A stretch of 5,603 nt of DNA, from positions 1 to 5,603 of the forward strand of contig JAKPEO010000114.1 of assembly GCA_029551925.1 (NCBI GenBank). Direction: 5' to 3'. Position numbers and translations under genes: made by a program. Below the pieces are notes generated by a model. It ran no database searches and was not told where the DNA came from. It was given only the letters and a program-made list of their open reading frames with translations. How positions within the stretch are numbered: the stretch's first letter is position 1; every line of letters starts with the position of its first letter. Shown here piece after piece: positions 1 to 5,603 of this stretch. The stretch is from a bacterium. GTDB lineage: Bacteria; JAGOBX01.

Positions 1-601
1 GATATACATTTCTACAAAAATTAAAGATGAGAATAATTATGTTTTAGATTTCTTCGCTGGCTCTGGCACAACTGCTCATGCTGTTATGAAGTTAAACAAA
101 GAAGATGGAGGAAATAGAAAATTTATTCTTGTAGAAATGGCAGATTATTTTTACACAGTAATTATTCCAAGACTAAAGAAGATCTCTTACTCTTTTAATT
201 GGAATAATGGGAAGCCACAGGACAGTGATGAGGACAGTGATGGTCTCGGATGTTTTTTCAAATACTACGAACTTGAACAATACGAAGAAGCGCTGGCAAA
301 TTGCAAATACGCAGACGGCGATTTATTCAATGCGCCGGGCAGAAATCCGTATCAAGAGTATGTTTTTTTAAAAGACGAAAAAATGCTTAAAGCATTAGAA
401 ATTGATTATAAAAACGACAAAGTAAAAATCGATTTATCGAAATTATATGAAAATATCGATATTGCGGAAACCTTGTCAAATCTCACTGGCAAATGGATTA
501 AGAAAATTAACGCTAATGAAGTAGAATTTTCAGACGGCGCAAAAATCAATATTAATGATTTAGATTATAAACTCATCAAGCCATTGCTTTGGTGGGAATG
601 A
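1..601 (+). CDS. mod: Type III restriction-modification methyltransferase (Mod), C-terminal part, 5' end outside window
   Basis: Mod transfers a methyl group from SAM to adenine N6 in the recognition site and supplies target recognition for the Mod-Res complex in the cytoplasm. The frame is open from base 2, giving 199 visible residues. The SAM-binding motif I, DFFAGSG followed by TTAHAV, lies at bases 47-85. It precedes the first in-frame ATG (86), so that ATG is internal and the gene starts upstream. In beta-class (Type III) enzymes the catalytic DPPY motif comes before motif I, so it is outside the window. Further family signatures are NKEDGGNRKFILVEM just after motif I, FFKYYELEQYEEAL (about bases 254-295), ETLSNLTGKW and the terminal IKPLLWWE. 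The TGA stop is at 599-601, and the next gene begins 21 bp on, consistent with one operon with res. An in-frame 12-bp duplication gives DSDEDSDG. Family assignment is very secure; sequence specificity cannot be read because the target-recognition region is missing. Confidence 0.95.
   Translation, partial: IYISTKIKDENNYVLDFFAGSGTTAHAVMKLNKEDGGNRKFILVEMADYFYTVIIPRLKKISYSFNWNNGKPQDSDEDSDGLGCFFKYYELEQYEEALANCKYADGDLFNAPGRNPYQEYVFLKDEKMLKALEIDYKNDKVKIDLSKLYENIDIAETLSNLTGKWIKKINANEVEFSDGAKININDLDYKLIKPLLWWE
220..243 (+). repeat. 12-bp in-frame tandem duplication inside mod
   Basis: GGACAGTGATGA at 220-231 is followed directly by GGACAGTGATGG at 232-243, 11 of 12 bases identical. In the mod frame it encodes DSDE-DSDG, an acidic loop between motif I and the FFKYYELEQYE segment. 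Because the unit is four codons long, gain or loss of a copy changes loop length without shifting the frame. It is therefore not a classic on/off phase-variation tract. Confidence 0.8.
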
Positions 602-622
602 AATCCTTTAGCAAATTAAATT

Positions 623-1627
623 ATGAAGAAACAGAATTTAAAAAAAGGCGAAATATTAATTTATAAATCTCGCGGAACTCCTAAATTAGAAGTTCGTCTA
701 GAAAATGAAACTGTTTGGTTAACTCAAAAACAGATGGCAATTCTTTTTTATAAAGGGATTTCAACTATAAATGAGCATATTAAAAATATTTACAAAGAAG
801 GTGAATTAAATCCAGAAACAACTATTCGGAAATTCCGAATAGTTCAAAAAGAAGGCAAAAGACAGATAGAAAGAGAAATTGATTTTTATAATCTTGATGT
901 TATTATTTCGGTTGGTTATAGAGTTAAATCTATTCAAGGGACGCAATTTCGTATCTGGGCAACAAAAACCTTAAAAGAACACTTAATTAAAGGTTATACA
1001 ATTAATGAAGAAAGACTTTTGCAAGCAGAAAACAAATTAAATGACCTTCAAAGCGCAATTACTTTTTTACAAGAAAAATCAAAACAAAGTTTATTGCAAG
1101 GACAGGAACAAGAAATATTAAATCTACTTACAAATTATTCTAATACCTTATCTCTTCTTGAACAATACGACAAAGAAAAATTGATTTTAGCAAAAAAAAG
1201 AAAAGATAAATTTGTTTTAAATTATGATGAAGTTAAAAAAATAATTAATAAGATTAAGCAAGAATTAATTGCTAAAAAAGAAGCGAGCGAGTTGTTTGGA
1301 AAGGAAATAGATAATAAACTAAAAGGAATATTAGGAAATATTTATCAATCTTTTGATGGAAAAGAACTATATTCTTCCTTAGAAGAAAAAGCAGCGCATC
1401 TCTTGTATTTTATAATCAAAGATCATCCATTTGTTGATGGAAATAAACGAATTGGTTCTTTTTTGTTTGTATATTTTCTTAATAAAAATAATTATTTATA
1501 TCGTCAAAATGGAGAGAAAAAAATTAATGATAATACTCTAACTACACTCGCTCTTTTGACGGCAATTAGCAATCCGCAGGAAAAAGACAAGATAATTAAA
1601 ATAATTACCAATATTTTAGCTATATGA
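623..1627 (+). CDS. RhuM-family protein with C-terminal Fic/Doc domain, embedded between mod and res
   Basis: The protein has 334 residues. Residues about 9-125 match the RhuM family (named after a Salmonella SPI-3 protein of unknown role). Markers are VWLTQKQMAILF (31-42), an HTH-like stretch TQKQMAILFYKGISTINEHI (34-53), and YNLDVIISVGYRVKS followed by GTQFRIWAT (89-114). Residues about 127-195 are Lys/Glu/Gln-rich and probably helical or coiled-coil. Residues about 198-325 form a Fic/Doc domain: FDGKELYSSLEEKAAHLLYF (244-263), then the active-site loop HPFVDGNKR (268-276), with catalytic His268. Fic enzymes transfer AMP or phosphate to target proteins. Lys275 replaces the second loop glycine of classical AMPylators, as in phage P1 Doc, so the chemistry cannot be assumed. 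I see no (S/T)xxxE(G/N) inhibitory motif and no small antitoxin gene beside it. The start at 623 follows mod by 21 bp and fits the usual RhuM N-terminus; no Shine-Dalgarno is visible. The stop overlaps the res start (ATGA). GGA-rich glycine codons differ from res. Fold assignment is firm; function is unknown. Confidence 0.9.
   Translation: MKKQNLKKGEILIYKSRGTPKLEVRLENETVWLTQKQMAILFYKGISTINEHIKNIYKEGELNPETTIRKFRIVQKEGKRQIEREIDFYNLDVIISVGYRVKSIQGTQFRIWATKTLKEHLIKGYTINEERLLQAENKLNDLQSAITFLQEKSKQSLLQGQEQEILNLLTNYSNTLSLLEQYDKEKLILAKKRKDKFVLNYDEVKKIINKIKQELIAKKEASELFGKEIDNKLKGILGNIYQSFDGKELYSSLEEKAAHLLYFIIKDHPFVDGNKRIGSFLFVYFLNKNNYLYRQNGEKKINDNTLTTLALLTAISNPQEKDKIIKIITNILAI
820..844. repeat. 25-bp inverted repeat inside the RhuM-Fic gene
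   Basis: AACTATTCGGAA (820-831) and TTCCGAATAGTT (833-844) are perfect reverse complements of 12 bp, separated by a single A. The palindrome lies in coding sequence for residues 66-74 (TTIRKFRIV), just after the HTH-like segment. It could form a hairpin in the mRNA, act as an internal operator for the encoded DNA-binding-like domain, or be a chance product of codons for a conserved peptide. The sequence shows the symmetry; no role is demonstrated. Confidence 0.75.
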
Positions 1628-4602
1628 AATTATATTTACAAACAATTTTAAATTCTATTTCTTTTGAAAATCTGCCTGTTAAATGGCAGGATTTTAATTT
1701 GCCAAATTTTTCAGAAACTAAGAATCTTTTTGAATTTCAGCAAAACGCTTTAAAAAATGCAATAAAAGCGCTTCATTTATATTTCAAAGAAAAAAACGCT
1801 AATAAAACCGCAATGCTTGCGCATTATAAAAATAATGGTTTTAATGACAATCTCGATTATGATTTGAAAAAGAAACAAGACACAAAAACAATCAAATATC
1901 TTTTAGAATACGATAAAGATTATCCAGTGATTGATAATAAAATTTCGTTTGCGTATTTTATCAATCGAATGAGTTTTTGGATGGCTACCGGCGCTGGTAA
2001 GACATTAGTTATTGTGAAATTGATTGAAGTATTAGGAAAACTTATAGCGGCAAAAGAATTGCCAGATAACGATATTCTTTTTCTTACGCATCGCGACGAC
2101 CTTTTAGAGCAATTTAAAAAGCATATTGACGAGTTTAATAGATTAAACTCTAATACCAAAATCGAACTAAAAAATTTACGGGATTATGAGAATGTCAAAC
2201 GTGAAAATGCATTGCCATTTGCTAAAAACGAGATTACAGTTTTTTATTATCGTTCTGATTTGATTTCTAAGGAACACAAAGAAAAAATCGTTAATTACAA
2301 AAATTACGATGATAACGGTAAATGGTATATACTATTAGACGAGGCGCATAAAGGCGATAGAGAAGACAGCAAACGCCAGATTTTATATTCGATACTTTCG
2401 CGAAACGGATTTTTGTTTAATTTTTCCGCTACTTTTATTGACGCGCGCGATTTTGTCACTTGCGCGTTTAATTTCAATCTTTCAAAATTTGTAGAAGACG
2501 GTTTCGGCAAGCATATCTATGTATCGTCTGCTGAAATAAACGCATTTCGCGAAAAAACTGATTTTTCTGAGATTACCAAACAAAAGATAGTTTTGAAAAC
2601 GCTGTTGTTATTGACTTATATTAATAAATATTTTGAAAAAATAAATAAAGTTGCAGGTGAATTTTCGCTTTATCATAGACCGCTGCTTTTGACGCTTGTT
2701 AATTCTGTTGATATAGAAAACTCAGATTTAGAATTATTTTTTAGCGAATTAAAGAAAATCGCTAATAACGAAATCGAGATTGCTTTGATTGATGCCGCGA
2801 AGAACGAGATTATCCAGGAATTTTGCAATCCGCAGCAGCCGCAGAATTTTGAGTTTGAAAATTTGGAATGTAAAATAAACGCTGATTTAATTAACAAACT
2901 GAATTACAAAGATATTTTGAAATATGTGTTGAACGGTAAAACCGCTGGAAATATCGAAGTTTTAAAGATACCGGGCAATAGACAGGAATTAATTTTCAAA
3001 CTTAAAACAGCGGAAAAACCGTTTGCGTTAATCAAGATTGGCGATATTTCTGTTTGGCTAAAAGACAAACTTAGCGGCTATGAAATAATCGAAAGTTTTG
3101 AGAACGAAAGTTATTTTAAGCGTATTAATAGCAATGATTCTGATATAAATATTTTAATGGGCTCGCGGTCGTTTTACGAGGGCTGGGATTCTAATAGACC
3201 GAATATTCTTTTATTTGTTAATATCGGCGTTAGCAGCGATGCAAAAAAATTTGTGCTGCAAGCAGTAGGTCGCGGCGTGAGAATCGAGCCGCTGAAACAC
3301 AAACGCAAACGGTTATTGAATTTATACAATGCCAAAGAAATAGAAACAGAGATTTTTGATAAAGTCAAAGATTACATTTTTCCGCTTGAAAGTTTATTTG
3401 TTTTTGGCACAAACGCAGAAAATTTGAAAGAAATAATTAAGACGCTGAAAGAAGAAAAAAAAGACCAAAATTTAGGCGATGCATTTATTTTGAATCCCGC
3501 AGCGCAGGGCTATACGCTTTTAATACCGGTTTATAAGACGGCAAATAGAATTTTGGCTGACGAAAATACGCCGCAAAAATATTGTATAAGTCAAACGGAT
3601 TTGGATTTAACTTCGGAATTTTATAACTATATAGGCGATAAAATTGCGCTGGTTAAATATAATTGCGAACTAAAAGTTTTGGAAAAAGCAAAGGAAAGTT
3701 TTACTAAAAAAAAGCAAACGCAATATTATGATTTTACAGAACGCCAGAATCTTTTTGAGCCAGAATTGATACTTTCCAGAATTTTTGATTATCTCGGCGT
3801 AAAAAGCAAAGACCTTGATACTTTCAAAAAATTAGAAAATGAGATCGTGCATTTCAAAAAAGTTATGCTTACCGATGAAACGAAATATAACAGAATATTA
3901 GAAATAATCGGCAAAGTTAAAAATTATCCGCAGAAAGCTGTTAAAGAAAAAGAAGCAGATGAAGAGTTTGAACGCACAAAAAATAAAGAGAAATATAAAC
4001 AAGCAATCAAGCAATTAGAATTAGATTTTAAATTTGAAGAGTATTATGATGAATTAAAAATCAAATATATTGCAAACCATTATTATTTGCCGGTGATAAT
4101 TTCGGAAACCGAAAAAATTGATTATATCAATCATATTATCAATATTGACAGCGAAGTGCGATTTATTAGAGAATTAGAAGAATATCTGAAGGAAGATGAT
4201 AATATTTTTAAGCAATTTGATTGGTGGATGTTTTCAAAACTTGACCAGACGCTTGATGAAGTGTTTATTCCGTATTACAATCCAAAAGAAAATAAAATGT
4301 CAAATTTCAAACCTGATTTTATTTTTTGGCTTAAAAAAGGTAATAAATATTTGATTTTGTTTGTTGACCCAAAAGGCACAGAACACGCTGACGGTTATCG
4401 AAAGATAGACGGCTATTCAAAAATATTTGAGGACGGGCAGGATGGAAAGAAAAAATGTAAAGATTTTTCATACAACGGATTTACAATAAATGTAAAATTA
4501 TTATTCAAATCGAGTCGCGGGATTGCTGATGTTTTGGAAAAATATAAAGCATACTGGTTTGATAGTTTTAACAATTTTGCTGAAAAAATTAAACTCCTTT
4601 AA
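1624..4602 (+). CDS. res: Type III restriction enzyme subunit (Res): SF2 helicase/translocase with PD-(D/E)xK nuclease
   Basis: Res is the ATP-dependent restriction subunit, acting in complex with Mod to cleave unmodified DNA. The 992-residue length is normal for the family, so it looks complete. Features in order: LFEFQQNAL (about 35-43, Q-motif-like); Walker A ATGAGKT (121-127); LTHRDDLLEQF (motif Ia region); DEAH box (239-242); SATF (268-271, motif III); SRSFYEGWDSNRPNIL (514-529, motif V); QAVGRGVRIEP (546-556, motif VI with arginine finger); a long lysine/glutamate-rich linker; and the nuclease motif KPDFIFW (Asp898) with FVDPKGTE (Asp915, Lys917), a PD-(D/E)xK arrangement using D-x-K. 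All key helicase and nuclease residues are present, so the enzyme is predicted to be active. The ATG overlaps the upstream stop by 4 bp (ATGA), which suggests translational coupling; no Shine-Dalgarno is visible. Glycine codons favour GGC (18 of 34 by my count). The stop is TAA. Confidence 0.95.
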   Translation: MKLYLQTILNSISFENLPVKWQDFNLPNFSETKNLFEFQQNALKNAIKALHLYFKEKNANKTAMLAHYKNNGFNDNLDYDLKKKQDTKTIKYLLEYDKDYPVIDNKISFAYFINRMSFWMATGAGKTLVIVKLIEVLGKLIAAKELPDNDILFLTHRDDLLEQFKKHIDEFNRLNSNTKIELKNLRDYENVKRENALPFAKNEITVFYYRSDLISKEHKEKIVNYKNYDDNGKWYILLDEAHKGDREDSKRQILYSILSRNGFLFNFSATFIDARDFVTCAFNFNLSKFVEDGFGKHIYVSSAEINAFREKTDFSEITKQKIVLKTLLLLTYINKYFEKINKVAGEFSLYHRPLLLTLVNSVDIENSDLELFFSELKKIANNEIEIALIDAAKNEIIQEFCNPQQPQNFEFENLECKINADLINKLNYKDILKYVLNGKTAGNIEVLKIPGNRQELIFKLKTAEKPFALIKIGDISVWLKDKLSGYEIIESFENESYFKRINSNDSDINILMGSRSFYEGWDSNRPNILLFVNIGVSSDAKKFVLQAVGRGVRIEPLKHKRKRLLNLYNAKEIETEIFDKVKDYIFPLESLFVFGTNAENLKEIIKTLKEEKKDQNLGDAFILNPAAQGYTLLIPVYKTANRILADENTPQKYCISQTDLDLTSEFYNYIGDKIALVKYNCELKVLEKAKESFTKKKQTQYYDFTERQNLFEPELILSRIFDYLGVKSKDLDTFKKLENEIVHFKKVMLTDETKYNRILEIIGKVKNYPQKAVKEKEADEEFERTKNKEKYKQAIKQLELDFKFEEYYDELKIKYIANHYYLPVIISETEKIDYINHIINIDSEVRFIRELEEYLKEDDNIFKQFDWWMFSKLDQTLDEVFIPYYNPKENKMSNFKPDFIFWLKKGNKYLILFVDPKGTEHADGYRKIDGYSKIFEDGQDGKKKCKDFSYNGFTINVKLLFKSSRGIADVLEKYKAYWFDSFNNFAEKIKLL

Positions 4603-4630
4603 TTAAAAGATTATTTCATATATAAGAGCA

Positions 4631-4656
4631 GCAATAAATTTATATAATTTTATTGC
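4631..4656 (+). terminator. Possible weak terminator hairpin downstream of res
   Basis: The two 13-base halves of this stretch are reverse complements with one mismatch; the outer 8 bp, GCAATAAA (4631-4638) against TTTATTGC (4649-4656), are perfect. It lies 28 bp after the res stop codon, where an operon terminator would be expected. Against this, the stem is AT-rich and is not followed by a T-run on the plus strand, so it could equally be a protein-binding site or an mRNA-stabilising hairpin. Confidence 0.3.
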
Positions 4657-4811
4657 ATCACAATTAAAAAATTTCAATAAAATTATGAGAATTTAATAAT
4701 AAAAATTGGGAATGTAAAAAGTTTTGTGTAAATTCTAAAATGCTAAATTCAAATCATCACAATTATAAATTAAATTTATAAAAAATCAATAAATATGATT
4801 TTAAAATTATC

Positions 4812-4935
4812 TTTCTTTTTTTTTGGTCGACCAAAAAGAAACAAAAAGTCGCTTACTTTTTTCTTGAAAAAAGTAAGACAAAAACAAGGGGTTGTTTGTT
4901 TAATGAAAACCATTTTTTGAAAAAATAGGTTTTCA
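4812..4935. repeat. Cluster of four consecutive inverted repeats (REP- or MITE-like palindromic element)
   Basis: Four hairpins lie almost end to end. (1) 4812-4841: perfect 18-bp palindrome TTTTTGGTCGACCAAAAA (4820-4837), extended by TTTC/GAAA around a 4-T bulge. (2) 4852-4877: 12-bp perfect arms CTTACTTTTTTC and GAAAAAAGTAAG around TT. (3) 4882-4897: AAACAA-GGGG-TTGTTT. (4) 4904-4935: TGAAAACC plus ATTTTTT paired with AAAAAAT plus GGTTTTCA, 15 bp with one central G and one bulged A. Such spacing is far beyond chance even in AT-rich DNA. The layout resembles palindromic repeat elements I recall from Bacteroidota intergenic regions; that resemblance is from memory and unverified. The cluster could also end transcription, since hairpin 2 read on the minus strand is followed by a T-rich tract. 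It has no coding content. Confidence 0.75.
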
Positions 4936-4990
4936 AACTTTCCAAAAAAATTTTTAAATATTTTTATACAACTAACAATAATAGCAAAAA

Positions 4991-5424
4991 TCAATTTAAT
5001 CCCGCCTTTAATCTATCGCCAAAAATTATTACTAATTGTGAATAGGTTAATGCTCAATTTTGAATATTGCCCAACTTTTTCGAGGCTTTCTGAATTGTTA
5101 AAAAGAGAAGTTTTTTTAAAGCATCATCGTTCGTAAAAGTTCCTCTGTTTTTAGAAACTTTTCTTAACTGCCGATGAATGTTTTCTATAAAATTAGTTGT
5201 ATAAATAATTCTGCGAATTTCAGGCGGATATTTAAAAAAAGTTGATAAAGTTTCCCTATTGTTTTTCCACGATTTTACAACAGCCGCATATTTATTCTGC
5301 CATTTTTCTTCGAATGATTTTAATTCCAATTCTGCTTTTTCAATAGTTGGGGCAGCATAAATTTTTTTCATATCCCCGGCAATTTCTTTTTGATTTTTTG
5401 ATGCTACAAGGCGCAATGAATTTC
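4991..5424 (-). pseudogene. IS256-family (mutator-type) transposase remnant, C-terminal third, 5'-truncated and with an in-frame stop
   Basis: Reading leftward from 5424, the frame gives NSLRLVASKNQKE, then KKIYAAPT, FEEKW, TFFKYPPEIRRIIYTTN, FIENIHRQLRKV and NDDALKKLLFL. This is the standard C-terminal block of IS256-family DDE transposases (Transposase_mut). The Glu in TTNFIEN is the expected third catalytic acid; both Asp residues lie in the missing N-terminal part. A TGA at 5056-5054 interrupts the frame exactly where relatives have the Trp of an NW motif. Beyond it the frame continues with family-like sequence ALTYSQLVIIFGDRLK to a second TGA at 4993-4991. The likely history is TGG to TGA mutation. 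Upstream of NSL the expected HQIR is absent, and frame and similarity stop at about 5425. The only upstream initiator in the fragment is a TTG at 5416, which would be internal. A non-functional relic, unrelated in orientation to the R-M operon. Confidence 0.88.
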
Positions 5425-5603
5425 ACTTTCAAGACGTCTGACCCCATATTGACCCCATATTGAATTGAATGCGGCGCTAAACTAAAACTGTCAGAACTCA
5501 TTTCGCCAAAAGACGCGCGCCACGCACTCCGCTGTATAAAACTCAAAACTCAATACACAGGCAAAAACGGCTTTTTAATTAAAGAGCAGTATCAGGAATA
5601 TTG
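5425..5603. other. Unassigned GC-richer patch replacing the IS 5' part
   Basis: Base composition changes here, with GCG/CGC-rich stretches near 5471-5476 and 5511-5531 in an otherwise AT-rich window. It begins next to the point where transposase similarity ends and includes the 8-bp palindrome AGACGTCT (5432-5439) and an 11-bp tandem repeat. One plus-strand frame is open from 5464 to the window edge (46 full codons, including KLSELISPKDARHALR), but it has no ATG, no ribosome-binding site and no family I recognise. Probably debris of another mobile element or a broken gene. Confidence 0.4.
5439..5460. repeat. 11-bp direct tandem repeat at the IS truncation junction
   Basis: TGACCCCATAT occurs at 5439-5449 and again at 5450-5460 with no gap, followed by TTGA-like sequence continuing the theme (TGAATTGAAT). 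It sits about 15 bp from where the transposase relic loses similarity. It may mark the end of a second element or a slipped-strand event at the junction. On the minus strand it reads as two ATATGGGGTCA units leading into GACGTC. Confidence 0.7.

Larger units (their letters stand above)
4603..4990. other. AT-rich non-coding stretch after the R-M operon
   Basis: No coding region, tRNA or rRNA could be supported here. It contains a near-palindrome at 4631-4656, a small AT palindrome at 4764-4780 (TATAAATT-A-AATTTATA) flanked by AAATCAT (4751-4757) and its inverse ATGATTT (4795-4801), and a four-hairpin cluster at 4812-4935. From about 4936 to 4990 it is A/T-rich sequence where the terminal inverted repeat of the IS relic would be expected, but no terminus could be identified. 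Confidence 0.7.

Noticed and set aside
86-601. A complete 171-residue gene starting at ATG 86
   Set aside because: Motif I of the methyltransferase lies in the same open frame before this ATG, so it is an internal Met of a larger mod gene.
1920-3368. Minus-strand open frames at 1920-2159, 2304-2510, 2673-2897 and 3174-3368
   Set aside because: They lie antisense to a full-length res gene, show no family signature, and are explained by the AT-rich, biased coding strand.
4812-4935. CRISPR array
   Set aside because: The repeats are four different inverted repeats, not regularly spaced copies of one direct repeat, and no cas gene is present.
4776-4994. Minus-strand 72-codon open frame with Phe/Lys-rich product
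   Set aside because: It runs through the hairpin cluster; its content comes from A- and T-runs, and it has no recognisable domain or ribosome-binding site.
4991-5056. Evidence for a variant genetic code with UGA as Trp
   Set aside because: All Trp codons in mod, RhuM-Fic and res are TGG and none of these genes has an internal TGA; the TGA at 5056-5054 is better explained as decay of an IS relic.
5340-5546. Minus-strand 68-codon open frame crossing the IS junction
   Set aside because: It overlaps the transposase relic in another frame and spans the truncation junction and the 11-bp repeat, so it is a chimeric chance frame.

Overview
This is an AT-rich window holding most of a Type III restriction-modification (R-M) operon, read left to right, followed by non-coding and mobile-element debris. 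Both internal start codons (623 and 1624) lack a recognisable Shine-Dalgarno sequence and have A/T-rich leaders. That would fit a Bacteroidota-like host or another lineage with weak Shine-Dalgarno use, but the window does not settle the taxonomy. Trp is TGG in all the intact genes, and two of the three end in TGA, so a standard code is assumed.

Layout. (1) 1-601: the C-terminal 199 residues of a Type III DNA methyltransferase (Mod), entered from upstream, with the SAM-binding motif DFFAGSG at the left edge. (2) 623-1627: a 334-residue two-domain protein, with an N-terminal RhuM-family domain (HTH-like start) and a C-terminal Fic/Doc-type domain carrying HPFVDGNKR. (3) 1624-4602: the 992-residue Type III restriction subunit (Res), a superfamily 2 helicase with a C-terminal PD-(D/E)xK nuclease. 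Its ATG overlaps the RhuM-Fic stop by 4 bp (ATGA). (4) 4603-4990: non-coding, very AT-rich, with a near-perfect palindrome after res and a cluster of four inverted repeats at 4812-4935. (5) 4991-5424, minus strand: the decayed C-terminal third of an IS256-family (mutator-type) transposase, with one nonsense TGA at a Trp position and an abrupt 5' truncation. (6) 5425-5603: a GC-richer patch starting with an 11-bp tandem duplication. It probably belongs to whatever interrupted the IS.

How the genes work together. Mod recognises and N6-methylates one strand of an asymmetric site. Res joins Mod in the restriction complex, translocates or signals along DNA using ATP, and cuts unmodified DNA. The RhuM-Fic protein sits between the two obligate partners in the same transcription unit and is translationally linked to res. 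The simplest hypothesis is an accessory anti-phage or toxin-like module tied to the R-M system. Its glycine codon use (GGA-rich) differs from that of res (GGC-rich), which suggests it was inserted into an older mod-res pair. The most interesting items are this embedded RhuM-Fic gene, a 12-bp-arm palindrome inside it, and the four-hairpin element after the operon.
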